From Sporosarcina sp. (GTDB taxonomy: Bacteria > Bacillota > Bacilli > Bacillales_A > Planococcaceae), in the NCBI GenBank assembly GCA_029257435.1, contig JARIBI010000212.1, positions 1-39,968 on the forward strand: 39,968 nucleotides of DNA, given 5' to 3'. Shown here piece after piece: positions 1-11,485 of the stretch; the stretch's first letter is position 1; each line of letters opens with the position of its first letter. The notes under the pieces are model-generated. The model saw only the letters and a program-made list of their open reading frames with translations, was not told the DNA's origin and ran no database searches. Made by a program: the position numbers and the translations under genes.

Positions 1-36
1 CGTTCGTCCTGAGCCAGGATCAAACTCTCCATAAAA
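1..36 (-). rRNA. 16S rRNA gene, 5' end only (runs off the window)
   Basis: The reverse strand reads GGAGAGTTTGATCCTGGCTC followed by AGGACGAACG, the nearly invariant 5' end of bacterial 16S rRNA that contains the 27F primer site. Only about the first 36 bases are present, and the exact mature 5' end is uncertain by a few bases. The gene is transcribed leftward, co-directional with gyrA and with fork movement away from oriC. This is the position of rrnO in B. subtilis, the first rRNA operon after gyrA. Confidence 0.95.
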
Positions 37-215
37 GAGAATTGATTGCTCAATTCGTACTGGCATCATTTAAGATGTCTATCAGATCAATTAAGATCTG
101 TTGTGTTTGTTCCACCGGCAGAACCGGTTTCTCAAACGATAATTCGTTGACATTTTGCTGTTCAGTTTTCAAGGTTCATAGTGTTTCGTTTGTGTGTTCA
201 AGTTGTTTTGGCAAC
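37..215 (-). other. rRNA operon leader (promoter to mature 16S)
   Basis: This is the transcribed leader between the rrn promoter and 16S rRNA. On the minus strand it contains CCTTGAAAACTGAACA (159-174 region), a motif typical of Bacillales rRNA leaders and spacers that lies near the antitermination/boxA and processing signals. Just before 16S, GAATTG and CAATTC arms can pair and may form part of the RNase III processing stalk. No convincing ORF is present. Confidence 0.6.
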
Positions 216-221
216 TTTTAT

Positions 222-250
222 ATAATACCATGCCTAGAATAATAGTGCAA
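222..250 (-). promoter_or_regulatory. rRNA operon promoter
   Basis: On the minus strand a TTGCAC -35 box (245-250) is separated by exactly 17 bases from a TATTAT -10 box (222-227). The stretch upstream (about 251-285) is very A+T rich, as expected of an UP element. It lies about 180 bp before 16S. Only one promoter is evident, whereas many Bacillales rrn operons have two in tandem. Transcription should start near 214-216. Confidence 0.75.
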
Positions 251-290
251 CCCCTATTTAATTTTTTATAAAATAAAAGTCCATTACATA

Positions 291-332
291 ACCAAAAGCC
301 TGCCATTCGATGTTTATCATCAAATGACAGAC
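291..332 (-). terminator. Rho-independent terminator of the HD-GYP gene
   Basis: Arms 298-312 and 318-332 form a 15-bp stem with a few G-U pairs and a 5-base loop. On the minus strand it is followed by TTTTGG. It lies 28 bp past the stop of the HD-GYP gene and insulates it from the rrn promoter. Confidence 0.75.
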
Positions 333-359
333 CTATTTGAAACATGTTCTTCTATTGAA

Positions 360-1472
360 TTAGTTTACTACTTTCTCAATCGTCACTGAACGATTGGCGC
401 ATAAGTCTAAAATATCGTCCCTGCCTTGCAATTTAATGTTTGGCCGCAACGGCTTATTATTATTAACTGAGACTACTTCCCCTACATCACCATTTGTTAG
501 AAGTACTTTATCCCCGACGTCCGGCATTCCTATCACTGCGTACAATGCATCCAGTATAGCCGGATCAAACTTTCCGAAATCCTCTTCCTTCATCATTTCT
601 GCAACTTTATAAGGGGATTCTTTTGCACGATACACGCGTTCACATGTCATTGCATGGAATACATCCGCAACGGCAAGTATTTGAGATAGCTGAGAAATCT
701 TTTCCCCCTGATCTCCGCGAGGATATCCGCTTCCATCCATTCTCTCATGATGCTGCAATACGGCAAGCTTCATTTCTTGGCGTAACAAAGGAGAGTCTTG
801 CATCATTTGATAGCTGAGTATAGGATGTTTCTTTACTTCAGCAAATTCATCCTTAGTTAGAAATGCTGCCTTTTCTAACAATCCAGCATTCACCTTTGCC
901 ATCCCACAGTCTATAAGTGCCCCTGCAAGCCCTAATTGAAGCGTTGTTCCTTTTGGATAATCAAGTTCGCTTGCCAGTGCTGAAGTTAACACACCTACCG
1001 ATACCGCGTGATGGAATAGGTATTCTTTCCGATTCGAGTACTCATTTAGCACAACGAGCATTTTTTTATGTTCCATATACGTTTCAAGTAACGGCATTAT
1101 GAGCAAACGCACTTTGGCAATATCCAGCTTTACACCTGATCTCCATGACGTGAATTCCCTTTTATAATCGTTCACCGCTTTTTTATATATGGTATGCAAA
1201 TCTGAAGTCCTGCTAATTTTATTTTCAAGCAGCTGCTCTATGTCACTGGAAATTGTATTGGTTATTTCCTCTCCACGTTGTTCAGTTTGAACCCGATTAG
1301 CAATTCTTTCCTCAATCTTCACCCTTTTGATATTGAATAGGTCAAGCACTTCAAGATGCTCTATTTCAAGCATCGTTCCTTTACGTATGATTGGGAATGC
1401 TGTATTTGCATAAATGTCTTCCACAATGATTGCCCCTGGTCGAAGTTCATTTAAATTTCTGTAGTTTTCCAT
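360..1472 (-). CDS. HD-GYP domain protein with altered HD dyad
   Basis: The 370-residue protein belongs to the HD-GYP family, whose active members hydrolyse cyclic di-GMP. Residues about 1-60 resemble the small N-terminal domain often fused to HD-GYP. The HD-GYP core follows: FHHAV (conserved His), HP in KKHPILSY, the signature HHERMDGSGYP, and VADVFHAM...RVYR. A short C-terminal domain (about 325-370) covers VLLTNGDVGEVVSV. The HD motif itself reads LIDCGMAK instead of LHDIGK, so the metal-binding His is replaced by Ile. Catalysis is therefore doubtful and a sensory or binding role is possible. The ATG start follows a GGTGA ribosome site. The gene has its own terminator and is separated from gyrA by another, so it is probably a single-gene unit. 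B. subtilis has a different gene here. Confidence 0.85.
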   Translation of the reverse strand: MENYRNLNELRPGAIIVEDIYANTAFPIIRKGTMLEIEHLEVLDLFNIKRVKIEERIANRVQTEQRGEEITNTISSDIEQLLENKISRTSDLHTIYKKAVNDYKREFTSWRSGVKLDIAKVRLLIMPLLETYMEHKKMLVVLNEYSNRKEYLFHHAVSVGVLTSALASELDYPKGTTLQLGLAGALIDCGMAKVNAGLLEKAAFLTKDEFAEVKKHPILSYQMMQDSPLLRQEMKLAVLQHHERMDGSGYPRGDQGEKISQLSQILAVADVFHAMTCERVYRAKESPYKVAEMMKEEDFGKFDPAILDALYAVIGMPDVGDKVLLTNGDVGEVVSVNNNKPLRPNIKLQGRDDILDLCANRSVTIEKVVN

Positions 1473-1537
1473 TCTTAGTCACCGCATTTCTTTTTCAGAT
1501 GATTGTTCTCTTCTCATCATACTCTATTCCAAACATC

Positions 1538-1574
1538 AAAAAAATACCGGTTTGGAATTTTATCCAAACCGGTA
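1538..1574 (-). terminator. gyrA terminator
   Basis: A perfect 12-bp stem (TACCGGTTTGGA, 1545-1556, pairs with 1563-1574) with a 6-base loop is followed on the minus strand by seven T residues. It begins 10 bp after the gyrA stop codon and ends the yaaA-recF-gyrB-gyrA transcript. Confidence 0.9.
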
Positions 1575-1583
1575 CTGAAAATA

Positions 1584-4136
1584 TTATTCGTCAGATTCAG
1601 TTTCTGATGAATGATCATCAGATGCATCAGTTTTCTCGTCAGTCTCTGTGTCGATAGATGGGCCATCTTCCATCATATCTTCTTCACTTTCATCCATTTC
1701 TTCTAATGATTCTTTTTCGACCTTCGCTACAGTGGCAACAAACTCTTCGTCACCTAAACGAATTAGTCGTACACCTTGAGTGCTTCGGCCAATTATAGAT
1801 ATATCATGGATATCCATGCGTATCAAAATACCATGGAGAGTGATCAGCATGAGATCTTCTGTACCATCTACAGACTTCATCGCAACCATCTTACCGTTAC
1901 GTTCAGTGATGTTTAGTGTCTTTAATCCGAATCCGCCGCGTGACTGCAAACGGTACTCTGAAACTGGAGTTCGTTTACCGAATCCATTTTCCGTCACCAC
2001 AAGAATCTCGTCCTCTTCTTTGACAATGTCCATGCCAACGACATGATCACCTTCACGTAAACGAATTCCAATCACTCCGCTTGCCGTTCGGCTTAATGGA
2101 CGAATCGACTCTTCAGTGAACTGAATGAGCATACCATCCTTTGTACCGATCGCAATTGTAGTACTGCCATCCGTCAATTTCACGTTAATAAGTTCATCTT
2201 CTTCACGCAGACGCAAGGCAATCAACCCGTTAGAACGGATGTTAGCAAACGCCATGACAGAAGTTCGTTTGACGAGACCGTCTCGGGTTGTGAAGAACAA
2301 GTACTGGTCTTCCTCAAACTTGTTAATCGGAATCATCGTTGTTACTTTTTCATCTTTCTCAACATCTAATAGATTCACTAACGGCAATCCTTTAGCTGTT
2401 CTGCTAAACTCCGGAACTTCGTAACCTTTTTTCCGGAATACCCGGCCTTTGCTCGTAAAGAATAAAATCGTGTCATGAGTGGATGTATTTAACAAGTGTT
2501 CCACGAAGTCATCATTGTTTGTGCCCATTCCTTGAATTCCACGGCCGCCGCGTCGCTGACTCCGGTATGTGTTTGCCGGCAGGCGTTTCACGTATCCGTG
2601 ATGCGTAAGTGTTAAGACTGAGTTTTCTTCAGGAATCAAGTCTTCGTCTTCAAGCATATCCGTACCGCCAAGCGTAATTTCTGTACGGCGTTTGTCCGAA
2701 AAGCGCTGCTTAACTTCGAGTAGTTCTTCTTTAATAATCTCAATTACTTTGAGTTCATCAGCTAAAATAGCTCGTAATTCATTGATTAGCAGTACCAATT
2801 GTTGATACTCATCTTCAATTTTGTCACGTTCCAGTCCAGTTAGTCGCTGCAAACGCATATCTAATATCGCTTGTGCTTGACGATCCGACAGACTGTAGCG
2901 CTCCATTAACCCGCTTTTAGCTTCATCTGCAGTTTTTGAACCACGGATAAGGGCAATTATTTCATCGATATGATCAAGGGCAATTCTTAATCCTTCAAGA
3001 ATGTGTGCACGATCTTCTGCTTTCTTTAGTTCATATTGTGTTCTCCGTCGAATTACAACTTTTTGGTGCTCTAAATAATGATATAAAATCTCTTTCAATG
3101 CGAGGACTTTTGGTTGTCCGTCAACAAGGGCAAGCATATTAATACCAAAGCTTGATTGAAGTGCTGTTTGCTTATATAAGTTATTTAACAACACGTGGGC
3201 ATTCGCATCTCTGCGTACTTCAATGACAATACGCATACCTGTACGGTCGGATTCGTCCGCAAGATGTGTGATTCCATCAATTTTCTTTTCCCGTACGAGA
3301 TCGGCAATTTTTTCGATCAATCGGGCTTTGTTTACTTGATAAGGCAGCTCATAGACGATAATTGTTTCTTTCCCGTTGGAAGCTTGCTCAATTTCAACTT
3401 TACCGCGTACTAACAAAGATCCCCGGCCTGTCTCATAAGCTCTGCGGATTCCACTTCGGCCTAAGATAATACCTCCTGTTGGGAAGTCTGGTCCAGGAAT
3501 GATTTCCATTAATTCCTCTGTTGTCACTGCTGGATTTTCTGCGAGTGCAAGAACACCGTCAATTGTTTCACCTAAGTGATGGGGCGGAATGTTGGTTGCC
3601 ATTCCTACCGCAATCCCAGATGTACCGTTGACGAGCAAGTTTGGAAAACGGCTTGGTAAGACAATAGGTTCTCTTTCTTGACCATCATAATTGTCTTTGT
3701 AATCAATGGTGTCTTTATTGATATCGCGTAAAAGTTCCATTGCAATCCTGGACATTCGTGACTCCGTATAACGCATCGCTGCTGCAGAGTCACCGTCCAC
3801 AGAACCGAAGTTCCCGTGGCCATCTACAAGCATATAACGATAGTTGAAGTCTTGTGCCATCCGCACCATCGTGTCGTAAACAGCAGTATCACCATGCGGA
3901 TGGTACTTACCGATAACGTCCCCTACTATACGAGCAGACTTTTTATGTGCCTTGTCTGCCGTATTTCCGAGATCCTGCATTGCATACAAAATACGACGGT
4001 GAACTGGTTTCAGTCCATCGCGCACATCAGGAAGTGCTCGAGAGACGATTACACTCATTGCATAGTCAAGGAATGACGTCTCCATCTCTTTGCTTATATT
4101 GATTTCCTGCACACCGCGTTTTGGCAGATCTGCCAT
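1584..4136 (-). CDS. gyrA: DNA gyrase subunit A
   Basis: This is the breakage-reunion subunit of the GyrA2B2 type II topoisomerase that introduces negative supercoils. The 850-residue product has the winged-helix/tower domain with catalytic Tyr123 in AAAMRYTE, the quinolone-determining helix at [10 protein letters not shown] (residues 80-88), and a C-terminal beta-pinwheel with GyrA box QRRGGRG near 540. It ends in a 40-residue strongly acidic tail that is poorly conserved and probably disordered. The residue equivalent to B. subtilis Ser84 is Thr, and position 88 is Asp. The ATG is preceded by AAGGAG at suitable spacing. The gene lies 80 bp after gyrB with a hairpin between them, is likely co-transcribed with it, and ends at a strong terminator. 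Confidence 0.99.
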   Translation of the reverse strand: MADLPKRGVQEINISKEMETSFLDYAMSVIVSRALPDVRDGLKPVHRRILYAMQDLGNTADKAHKKSARIVGDVIGKYHPHGDTAVYDTMVRMAQDFNYRYMLVDGHGNFGSVDGDSAAAMRYTESRMSRIAMELLRDINKDTIDYKDNYDGQEREPIVLPSRFPNLLVNGTSGIAVGMATNIPPHHLGETIDGVLALAENPAVTTEELMEIIPGPDFPTGGIILGRSGIRRAYETGRGSLLVRGKVEIEQASNGKETIIVYELPYQVNKARLIEKIADLVREKKIDGITHLADESDRTGMRIVIEVRRDANAHVLLNNLYKQTALQSSFGINMLALVDGQPKVLALKEILYHYLEHQKVVIRRRTQYELKKAEDRAHILEGLRIALDHIDEIIALIRGSKTADEAKSGLMERYSLSDRQAQAILDMRLQRLTGLERDKIEDEYQQLVLLINELRAILADELKVIEIIKEELLEVKQRFSDKRRTEITLGGTDMLEDEDLIPEENSVLTLTHHGYVKRLPANTYRSQRRGGRGIQGMGTNNDDFVEHLLNTSTHDTILFFTSKGRVFRKKGYEVPEFSRTAKGLPLVNLLDVEKDEKVTTMIPINKFEEDQYLFFTTRDGLVKRTSVMAFANIRSNGLIALRLREEDELINVKLTDGSTTIAIGTKDGMLIQFTEESIRPLSRTASGVIGIRLREGDHVVGMDIVKEEDEILVVTENGFGKRTPVSEYRLQSRGGFGLKTLNITERNGKMVAMKSVDGTEDLMLITLHGILIRMDIHDISIIGRSTQGVRLIRLGDEEFVATVAKVEKESLEEMDESEEDMMEDGPSIDTETDEKTDASDDHSSETESDE

Positions 4137-4159
4137 GTTGTCATACTCCTTTCAGCCTG

Positions 4160-4185
4160 CCCCTTATTTATGAGTAAACAAGGGG
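4160..4185 (-). other. Hairpin in the gyrB-gyrA gap
   Basis: Arms 4160-4170 and 4175-4185 (CCCCTTATTTA against TAAACAAGGGG) form an 11-bp stem with a 4-base loop. On the minus strand no T tract follows, so this does not look like a terminator. It sits about 24 bp before the gyrA start. A role in mRNA stability or in setting the gyrB:gyrA ratio is a guess. Confidence 0.5.
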
Positions 4186-4216
4186 GGCTCTCCATAACAG
4201 TCAAACTGCTTGGCAA

Positions 4217-7332
<3,116 letters not shown>

Positions 7333-7343
<11 letters not shown>

Positions 7344-7578
7344 CCCGAGTTCCATATGGATCAGCGATCAGCTTATACTTACCAGCGGCTGGCACCATAA
7401 CGAGATCTCCATCATACAGTTTTCGGCCTCTTCGCTGTTCCTCTTCACCATTCACGTAAATTACGTTTTCACTGAGATACCATTTTGCCATTCCTCCTGA
7501 GCTAATTACATTAGCCATTTTCAAGAGTTGGCCTAGTGTTACATATTCCGTATTGAAATGGATTTCTTCCATCTGCAT
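7333..7578 (-). CDS. yaaA: S4-domain RNA-binding protein YaaA
   Basis: This is a small (81-residue) S4-like RNA-binding protein found between dnaN and recF across Bacillales. The S4 core is visible in [20 protein letters not shown], then [18 protein letters not shown] role in ribosome assembly has been proposed for the family. GAGGGA precedes the first ATG, and a second in-frame ATG two codons later is also possible. It is the first gene of the leftward yaaA-recF-gyrB-gyrA unit. Confidence 0.93.
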
Positions 7579-7609
7579 TCATTCCCTCATAAAGTTAGTT
7601 TGTATTTCT

Positions 7610-7638
7610 ATTTTACCGGACTTTTGACTATAAGTAAA
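7610..7638 (-). promoter_or_regulatory. Candidate sigma-A promoter for yaaA-recF-gyrB-gyrA
   Basis: On the minus strand TTTACT (7633-7638) is spaced 17 bases from TAAAAT (7610-7615), about 32 bp upstream of the yaaA start. The -35 box partly overlaps the T tract of the dnaN terminator, an economical terminator/promoter junction. The -10 matches five of six and the -35 four of six. Confidence 0.5.
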
Positions 7639-7668
7639 AAGGATAGCCGCTTTACGGCCATCCTTTTT
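7636..7668 (-). terminator. dnaA-dnaN terminator
   Basis: Arms 7637-7649 and 7655-7667 (AAAAGGATAGCCG against CGGCCATCCTTTT) pair with one G-U and a 5-base loop, followed by T residues on the minus strand. The run of T residues on the other side makes it potentially bidirectional. It begins 4 bp after the dnaN stop. Confidence 0.85.
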
Positions 7669-7671
7669 TGT

Positions 7672-8808
7672 TCAATATGTGCGAACTGGCAAAATGAGTT
7701 GGAGAATAGAATCATTGTCTGTCGCTTTAAGGATGAACGGACGCATTGTTCCAGTGAAATGGACTTCGATATTTTGTCCATCAATTGCTTTCAAAGCATC
7801 CATCATATATTTAGCGCTAAACGAAATCTTCAACTCTTCGCCTGTTACTTCTTGTGCTTCTATCAATTCCTCAACTTTACCAACTTCAGGTGAGTTTGAG
7901 GAAACTTCTAACGTTTTTCCACCTTCTGCAGAAAAACGAACGATATTGTTGCGGTCTTCACGAGCAAGCAGAGATGCACGGTCAATGGCCTGGAGAAGCT
8001 GCTTGCCATTCACCGTTACAGATGTTTTGTATTCAGAAGGAATTAATCGAGATGTATCTGGATAGTTGCCCTCTAACAGTCGTGAATAGAATAAAACATT
8101 CCGTGTTTTAAATAACACTTGCTGATCAGCAAAAATGATTTCCACTGGTTCTTGTGTGTCGGGAAGGATCTTGTTCAGTTCTTGCAGGCTCTTACCGGGA
8201 ATCACAATACTGAATGGCTGTTCTGGAACTTGTTCTGGGCTTGTCTTTCGACTCGCTAAACGGTGACTGTCTGTTGCTACACAAACGAGTTCACCTTCTT
8301 TTAACTCCCAATGTACGCCAGTAAGTATAGGACGTGTTTCATGTTGAGAGACTGCAAATACGGTTTCACGAATTACGGACTTGATGAGATCAGATGGCAG
8401 TGACATCCGGTGTTCATCCGAAACTTCAGGAAGCACTGGGTATTCATATGGATCAGATCCAATGAGATGGAATTCCGACTTTCCAGAACGGATATGTGTG
8501 TGCATGCCTTCCGTTACTTCAATCACAACTTCATTAGTTGGAAGTTTACGTATGATTTCACTGAAGAATTTTGCTTGAAGAACAATCATGCCGCTTTCCA
8601 TGACTTGAATGATCTGTTCTCCATCTTGTTCTACAGGAATGGATGTACAGATTGTAATATCCGAATCACTGCCGGTCATTGTTAATCCTTTTTCAGTCAC
8701 TTCGATTTTGATACCTGTGAGAATCGGAATCGTCACCTTTTGACTAATTGCTTTCATGACATCGCTCAAACCTTCGAGCAATTTGTCTCTCATGATTTCA
8801 AATTTCAT
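7672..8808 (-). CDS. dnaN: DNA polymerase III beta sliding clamp
   Basis: The beta clamp is a ring dimer that tethers PolC/DnaE and repair factors to DNA. The 378-residue protein matches B. subtilis DnaN throughout: TIPILTGIKI, GSDSDI, FFSEIIRKLP, TRPILTGVHW, ATDSHRLA, VIPGKSL, ASLLAREDRNN and the C-terminal MRPFILK...ILPVRTY. The three repeated clamp domains are complete. The ATG follows GAGGGG at 5-base spacing. The gene lies downstream of dnaA, with the origin unwinding element in the gap between them. Confidence 0.98.
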   Translation of the reverse strand: MKFEIMRDKLLEGLSDVMKAISQKVTIPILTGIKIEVTEKGLTMTGSDSDITICTSIPVEQDGEQIIQVMESGMIVLQAKFFSEIIRKLPTNEVVIEVTEGMHTHIRSGKSEFHLIGSDPYEYPVLPEVSDEHRMSLPSDLIKSVIRETVFAVSQHETRPILTGVHWELKEGELVCVATDSHRLASRKTSPEQVPEQPFSIVIPGKSLQELNKILPDTQEPVEIIFADQQVLFKTRNVLFYSRLLEGNYPDTSRLIPSEYKTSVTVNGKQLLQAIDRASLLAREDRNNIVRFSAEGGKTLEVSSNSPEVGKVEELIEAQEVTGEELKISFSAKYMMDALKAIDGQNIEVHFTGTMRPFILKATDNDSILQLILPVRTY

Positions 8809-8851
8809 ATGAACCCCTCGCTTATATAATGAATTAAAGTACTTAAAAGAA

Positions 8852-8890
8852 TAGTAGTAATAGTAGTAGGGGCTGTGGATATGTGGAAAA
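8852..8890 (-). other. Origin unwinding module: DnaA-trios, GC tract, DnaA boxes
   Basis: On the plus strand six consecutive trinucleotides TAG TAG TAA TAG TAG TAG (8852-8869) abut GGGG (8869-8872). Two DnaA boxes that share one base follow: TGTGGATAT (8874-8882) and TGTGGAAAA (8882-8890), each one mismatch from the consensus. Read on the minus strand this is box-box-CCCC-TAC repeats leading into A+T-rich DNA (8821-8850) before dnaN. This is the arrangement of the basal unwinding system described for B. subtilis, where DnaA binds the trios as single strand. It marks the probable site of duplex opening. Confidence 0.88.
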
Positions 8891-8916
8891 GCCTTTTGAG
8901 AGAATACCAGATATGG

Positions 8917-8975
8917 TTTTCCACATGTGCATAACTTGTGTGTGAACGTGCATTAGTTATTCTAGGATATCCACA
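8917..8975. other. Additional DnaA boxes in the dnaA-dnaN gap
   Basis: TTTTCCACA (8917-8925, one mismatch), TGTGCATAA (8926-8934, perfect for TTATNCACA in reverse) and ATATCCACA (8967-8975, one mismatch) lie between the unwinding module and the dnaA stop. The first two are abutting and inverted. They belong to the downstream half of the bipartite origin. Confidence 0.75.
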
Positions 8976-8981
8976 GTCTCT

Positions 8982-10331
8982 TTAACTTCTTCCCAGCGCA
9001 GCCTTTATATCTTGAATGTCTTGTTGGAGTGATTTATCCTCTTTTACCATTTTAGATATCTTCTCATGCGCATGGATGACTGTTGAGTGATCCCGGCCTC
9101 CAAACTCCGAACCAATCTTAGGCAACGAAGCATCTGTCAGTTCACGAGAAAGGTACATTGCAACTTGACGTGGAAATGCAATGGCACGAGTTCGTTTTTT
9201 AGCCGAGAAATCTTCCAAACGCACACTAAAATGTTCCCCTACTGTTTTTTGAATATCTACGATCGTCACCATTCTTGGTCGCGCATTCGGAATGATATCT
9301 TTCAATGCTTCTGCAGCCAGGTCAGGCGTGATATCCATATTGACGAGTGAAGAATAAGCAACGACACGTATTAGTGCTCCTTCAAGCTCACGGATGTTCG
9401 TGTAAATTTGGTTGGCAATGTATAGCATTACTTCATTCGGGATATCAATAAGACCGTCTGCTTTTGCCTTTTTACGCAGAATAGCAATCCGTGTTTCTAA
9501 GTCCGGCGGTGCAATATCGGTGATTAAACCCCATTCGAACCTAGATCTAAGCCGATCTTCCAATGTAGGGATCTCTTTCGGAGGTCGATCACTGGAGATG
9601 ACAATTTGCTTGGACTCTTCATGCAGCGTATTAAAGGTATGGAAAAATTCTTCTTGCGTTTGTTCTTTTCCAGCAAGGAATTGAATATCATCAATTAGCA
9701 GCACATCTACGCTTCGGTATTGGTCACGAAATTCCCCTGCTTTGTTGTCACGAATCGAGTTAATGAATTCATTGGTGAACTTTTCACTCGATAAATAGAC
9801 GACTTTAAGTGCAGGGTTTTGCTCCAATACATAATGTCCGATTGCATGCATGAGGTGGGTTTTTCCAAGCCCGACGCCTCCATAGATGAATAGCGGATTG
9901 TATGACTTTGCAGGCGCTTCTGCAACTGCAAGTGATGCAGCGTGTGCAAAGCGATTGCCTGATCCGATAACAAACGTGTCGAATGTATATTTAGGATTCA
10001 GCATCGCAGCAGTCGTAGCAACAGGTGATTTCTCTACCTTCTTTATGACTGGTTTTGGCACAGCAAAGTCCTTTTCAGCCATGTCTTCAGGAACTACAAA
10101 TTGAATCAACCGGTCTTCACCAGTCAACTCAGAAAGAATTCCCGTTATTAGATGTACGTAATGACTCTCCAGCCATTCTTTAGAAAATGAATTTGGAACA
10201 GCAATTGTTACATTTTCAGATCCGTACGATAAAAGTTTTGTCGATTTCAGCCACGTTTCAAAACTGGGCCGGGAGATTTTTTCTTCTACTTTCGACAGAA
10301 CTTCCTGCCAAAGGTTTTCTAAATGCTCCAC
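8982..10331 (-). CDS. dnaA: Chromosomal replication initiator DnaA
   Basis: DnaA is the AAA+ initiator that binds DnaA boxes, oligomerises with ATP and opens oriC. The 449 residues show domain I (1-80), a short linker domain II, AAA+ domain III with Walker A GGVGLGKT (151-158) and Walker B LLIDDIQF (211-218), and domain IV with the box-recognition signature [11 protein letters not shown] (411-421). The start is GTG, with AGGAGG seven bases upstream. The gene is flanked by DnaA boxes on both sides, so autoregulation is expected from the family and supported by the near-consensus box at 10394-10402 just upstream of the promoter -10. Confidence 0.99.
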   Translation of the reverse strand: MEHLENLWQEVLSKVEEKISRPSFETWLKSTKLLSYGSENVTIAVPNSFSKEWLESHYVHLITGILSELTGEDRLIQFVVPEDMAEKDFAVPKPVIKKVEKSPVATTAAMLNPKYTFDTFVIGSGNRFAHAASLAVAEAPAKSYNPLFIYGGVGLGKTHLMHAIGHYVLEQNPALKVVYLSSEKFTNEFINSIRDNKAGEFRDQYRSVDVLLIDDIQFLAGKEQTQEEFFHTFNTLHEESKQIVISSDRPPKEIPTLEDRLRSRFEWGLITDIAPPDLETRIAILRKKAKADGLIDIPNEVMLYIANQIYTNIRELEGALIRVVAYSSLVNMDITPDLAAEALKDIIPNARPRMVTIVDIQKTVGEHFSVRLEDFSAKKRTRAIAFPRQVAMYLSRELTDASLPKIGSEFGGRDHSTVIHAHEKISKMVKEDKSLQQDIQDIKAALGRS

Positions 10332-10372
10332 AAGTGAACCTCCTTTTTGCCGAACTAAACCCGGAAGTATGT

Positions 10373-10378
10373 ATTATA
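10373..10378 (-). promoter_or_regulatory. Probable dnaA promoter -10 box
   Basis: A perfect TATAAT on the minus strand lies 41 bp before the dnaA GTG start. No good -35 box stands at 17 bases; the sequence there reads TACCCA and overlaps a DnaA box (TGTGGGTAA, 10394-10402, one mismatch). DnaA binding there could control its own promoter. Confidence 0.5.
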
Positions 10379-10393
10379 CACAGTTTCCACGCT

Positions 10394-10690
10394 TGTGGGT
10401 AACTATTATTCAAAGTTGTTGAAAAAATTATCCACAACTTATTAACAATTGTGGATAAGAGTAGACGTATGAAATTATATACACAACAAAATCTTTCTCA
10501 TTGTATCAGCAATTCTCTTTCATCGCAAGGGATTGCATGAGTTATGCACATTACGGGCAAATGTGGACAGAATTGTTATCCACAAGCAGGTATATGTGAA
10601 AAAGCTGTCGACAAATGTTGGTTTTTGAAAAAGTCAAAAAGACAAAGATACACAGAACCGAAATTCAATTTGGGAAGAAACTGTGGATAA
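10394..10690. other. oriC, upstream DnaA-box cluster
   Basis: This lies in the 520-bp gap between the divergent dnaA and rpmH genes. Perfect TTATNCACA boxes are at 10428-10436 (+), 10450-10458 (-), 10542-10550 (+), 10576-10584 (+) and 10682-10690 (-), with a one-mismatch box at 10394-10402 (-). The region between 10459 and 10541 is A+T rich. It corresponds to the B. subtilis incA/incB part of oriC, and the unwinding module lies on the far side of dnaA, so the origin is bipartite. The remaining part up to 10760 has no gene. Confidence 0.93.
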
Positions 10691-10761
10691 CTTAAATGAT
10701 GAAAATGTGTGGAGCAGAACTGGATCTTGGAGAAGAACTCAATCTTCCCCAGAAAAACCGT

Positions 10762-10790
10762 TTGACATTGACACTTCAGACAGCTATACT
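10762..10790 (+). promoter_or_regulatory. rpmH promoter
   Basis: A perfect TTGACA (10762-10767) lies 17 bases before TATACT (10785-10790), about 60 bp upstream of the rpmH start. This is a very strong sigma-A promoter, as expected for a ribosomal protein gene. Confidence 0.88.
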
Positions 10791-10851
10791 TGTCAAGACT
10801 GTTATATGTAACATGTAATTGAGTCAGCAAAGCAGGAGGTGTCTTCTAACT

Positions 10852-10986
10852 ATGAAACGTACATTCCAACCAAATACACGTAAACGCGCAAAAGTCCACG
10901 GCTTCCGTGCACGTATGAGCTCGAAAAACGGACGCAGAGTCCTTGCAGCCCGTCGCAGAAAAGGAAGAAAAGTTCTTTCAGCGTAA
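10852..10986 (+). CDS. rpmH: 50S ribosomal protein L34
   Basis: The 44-codon gene begins [18 protein letters not shown] and ends [11 protein letters not shown], the highly basic, nearly invariant L34 sequence. AGGAGGT stands upstream of the ATG with about 11 bases between. It is the first rightward gene after oriC and is followed at once by a strong terminator, so most transcripts should carry only this gene. Confidence 0.98.
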   Translation: MKRTFQPNTRKRAKVHGFRARMSSKNGRRVLAARRRKGRKVLSA

Positions 10987-10987
10987 G

Positions 10988-11014
10988 CCACTGACACATT
11001 CAGTGGTTTTTTTT
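10988..11014 (+). terminator. Terminator between rpmH and rnpA
   Basis: A perfect 7-bp stem (CCACTGA, 10988-10994, against TCAGTGG, 11000-11006) with a 5-base loop is followed by eight T residues. It begins directly after the rpmH stop and probably limits read-through into rnpA. Confidence 0.88.
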
Positions 11015-11066
11015 TATGCCATAGTTACATTATTACTACTACCCACGCGAGTGAAGCAGGTGCCCA

Positions 11067-11411
11067 ATGAAAAAGAGACAGCGGATTAAAAAGAATGAAG
11101 AATTCCAGCGAGTATTTAAACAAGGAAAGTCATTCGCTAACCGACAATTCGTAGTTTATGTGTGTAAAGCAGAAGATCAGCAAGAATTTAGAATCGGACT
11201 TTCTGTCGGCAAAAAGATCGGAAATGCAGTTATGCGAAATCGCATCAAGCGTTGTATACGGCAAGCATTTTTTGAGATGAAAGATGATCTTCGACAGGAT
11301 CAGGATTATGTCATTATCGCCAGACATCCGGCGGCCACTTTAGATTTCCATGAAACCAAAAAGAGTTTACAGCACGTGTTGCGGATTGCACGCGTCTTAA
11401 AGAAGAAGTAG
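11067..11411 (+). CDS. rnpA: Ribonuclease P protein component
   Basis: This is the protein subunit of RNase P, which assists the catalytic RNA in removing tRNA 5' leaders. The 114-residue basic protein begins [17 protein letters not shown] and carries the RNR motif [11 protein letters not shown] of the RNA-binding helix. Length is normal. The start has AGGTG a few bases upstream. It follows rpmH as in almost all bacteria but lies behind a terminator, so it depends on read-through or on a weak promoter I cannot identify in the 50-bp gap. Confidence 0.97.
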   Translation: MKKRQRIKKNEEFQRVFKQGKSFANRQFVVYVCKAEDQQEFRIGLSVGKKIGNAVMRNRIKRCIRQAFFEMKDDLRQDQDYVIIARHPAATLDFHETKKSLQHVLRIARVLKKK

Positions 11412-11485
11412 AACTAAAATTAACGTTCGTGATACACTGACACTACGAATAACTAGAAAAAGAATGAAGGTCTGGGGGAACTATA

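Noticed and set aside
42..242. Small ORF across the rRNA leader
   Set aside because: It is antisense to the rrn leader and promoter and has no ribosome site.
11028..11043. TTATTACTACTACCC before rnpA as another DnaA-trio element
   Set aside because: The trinucleotides and C tract are suggestive, but no DnaA box adjoins them, so the module is incomplete. A TAGTAGTAGG run at 21717-21726 fails for the same reason.
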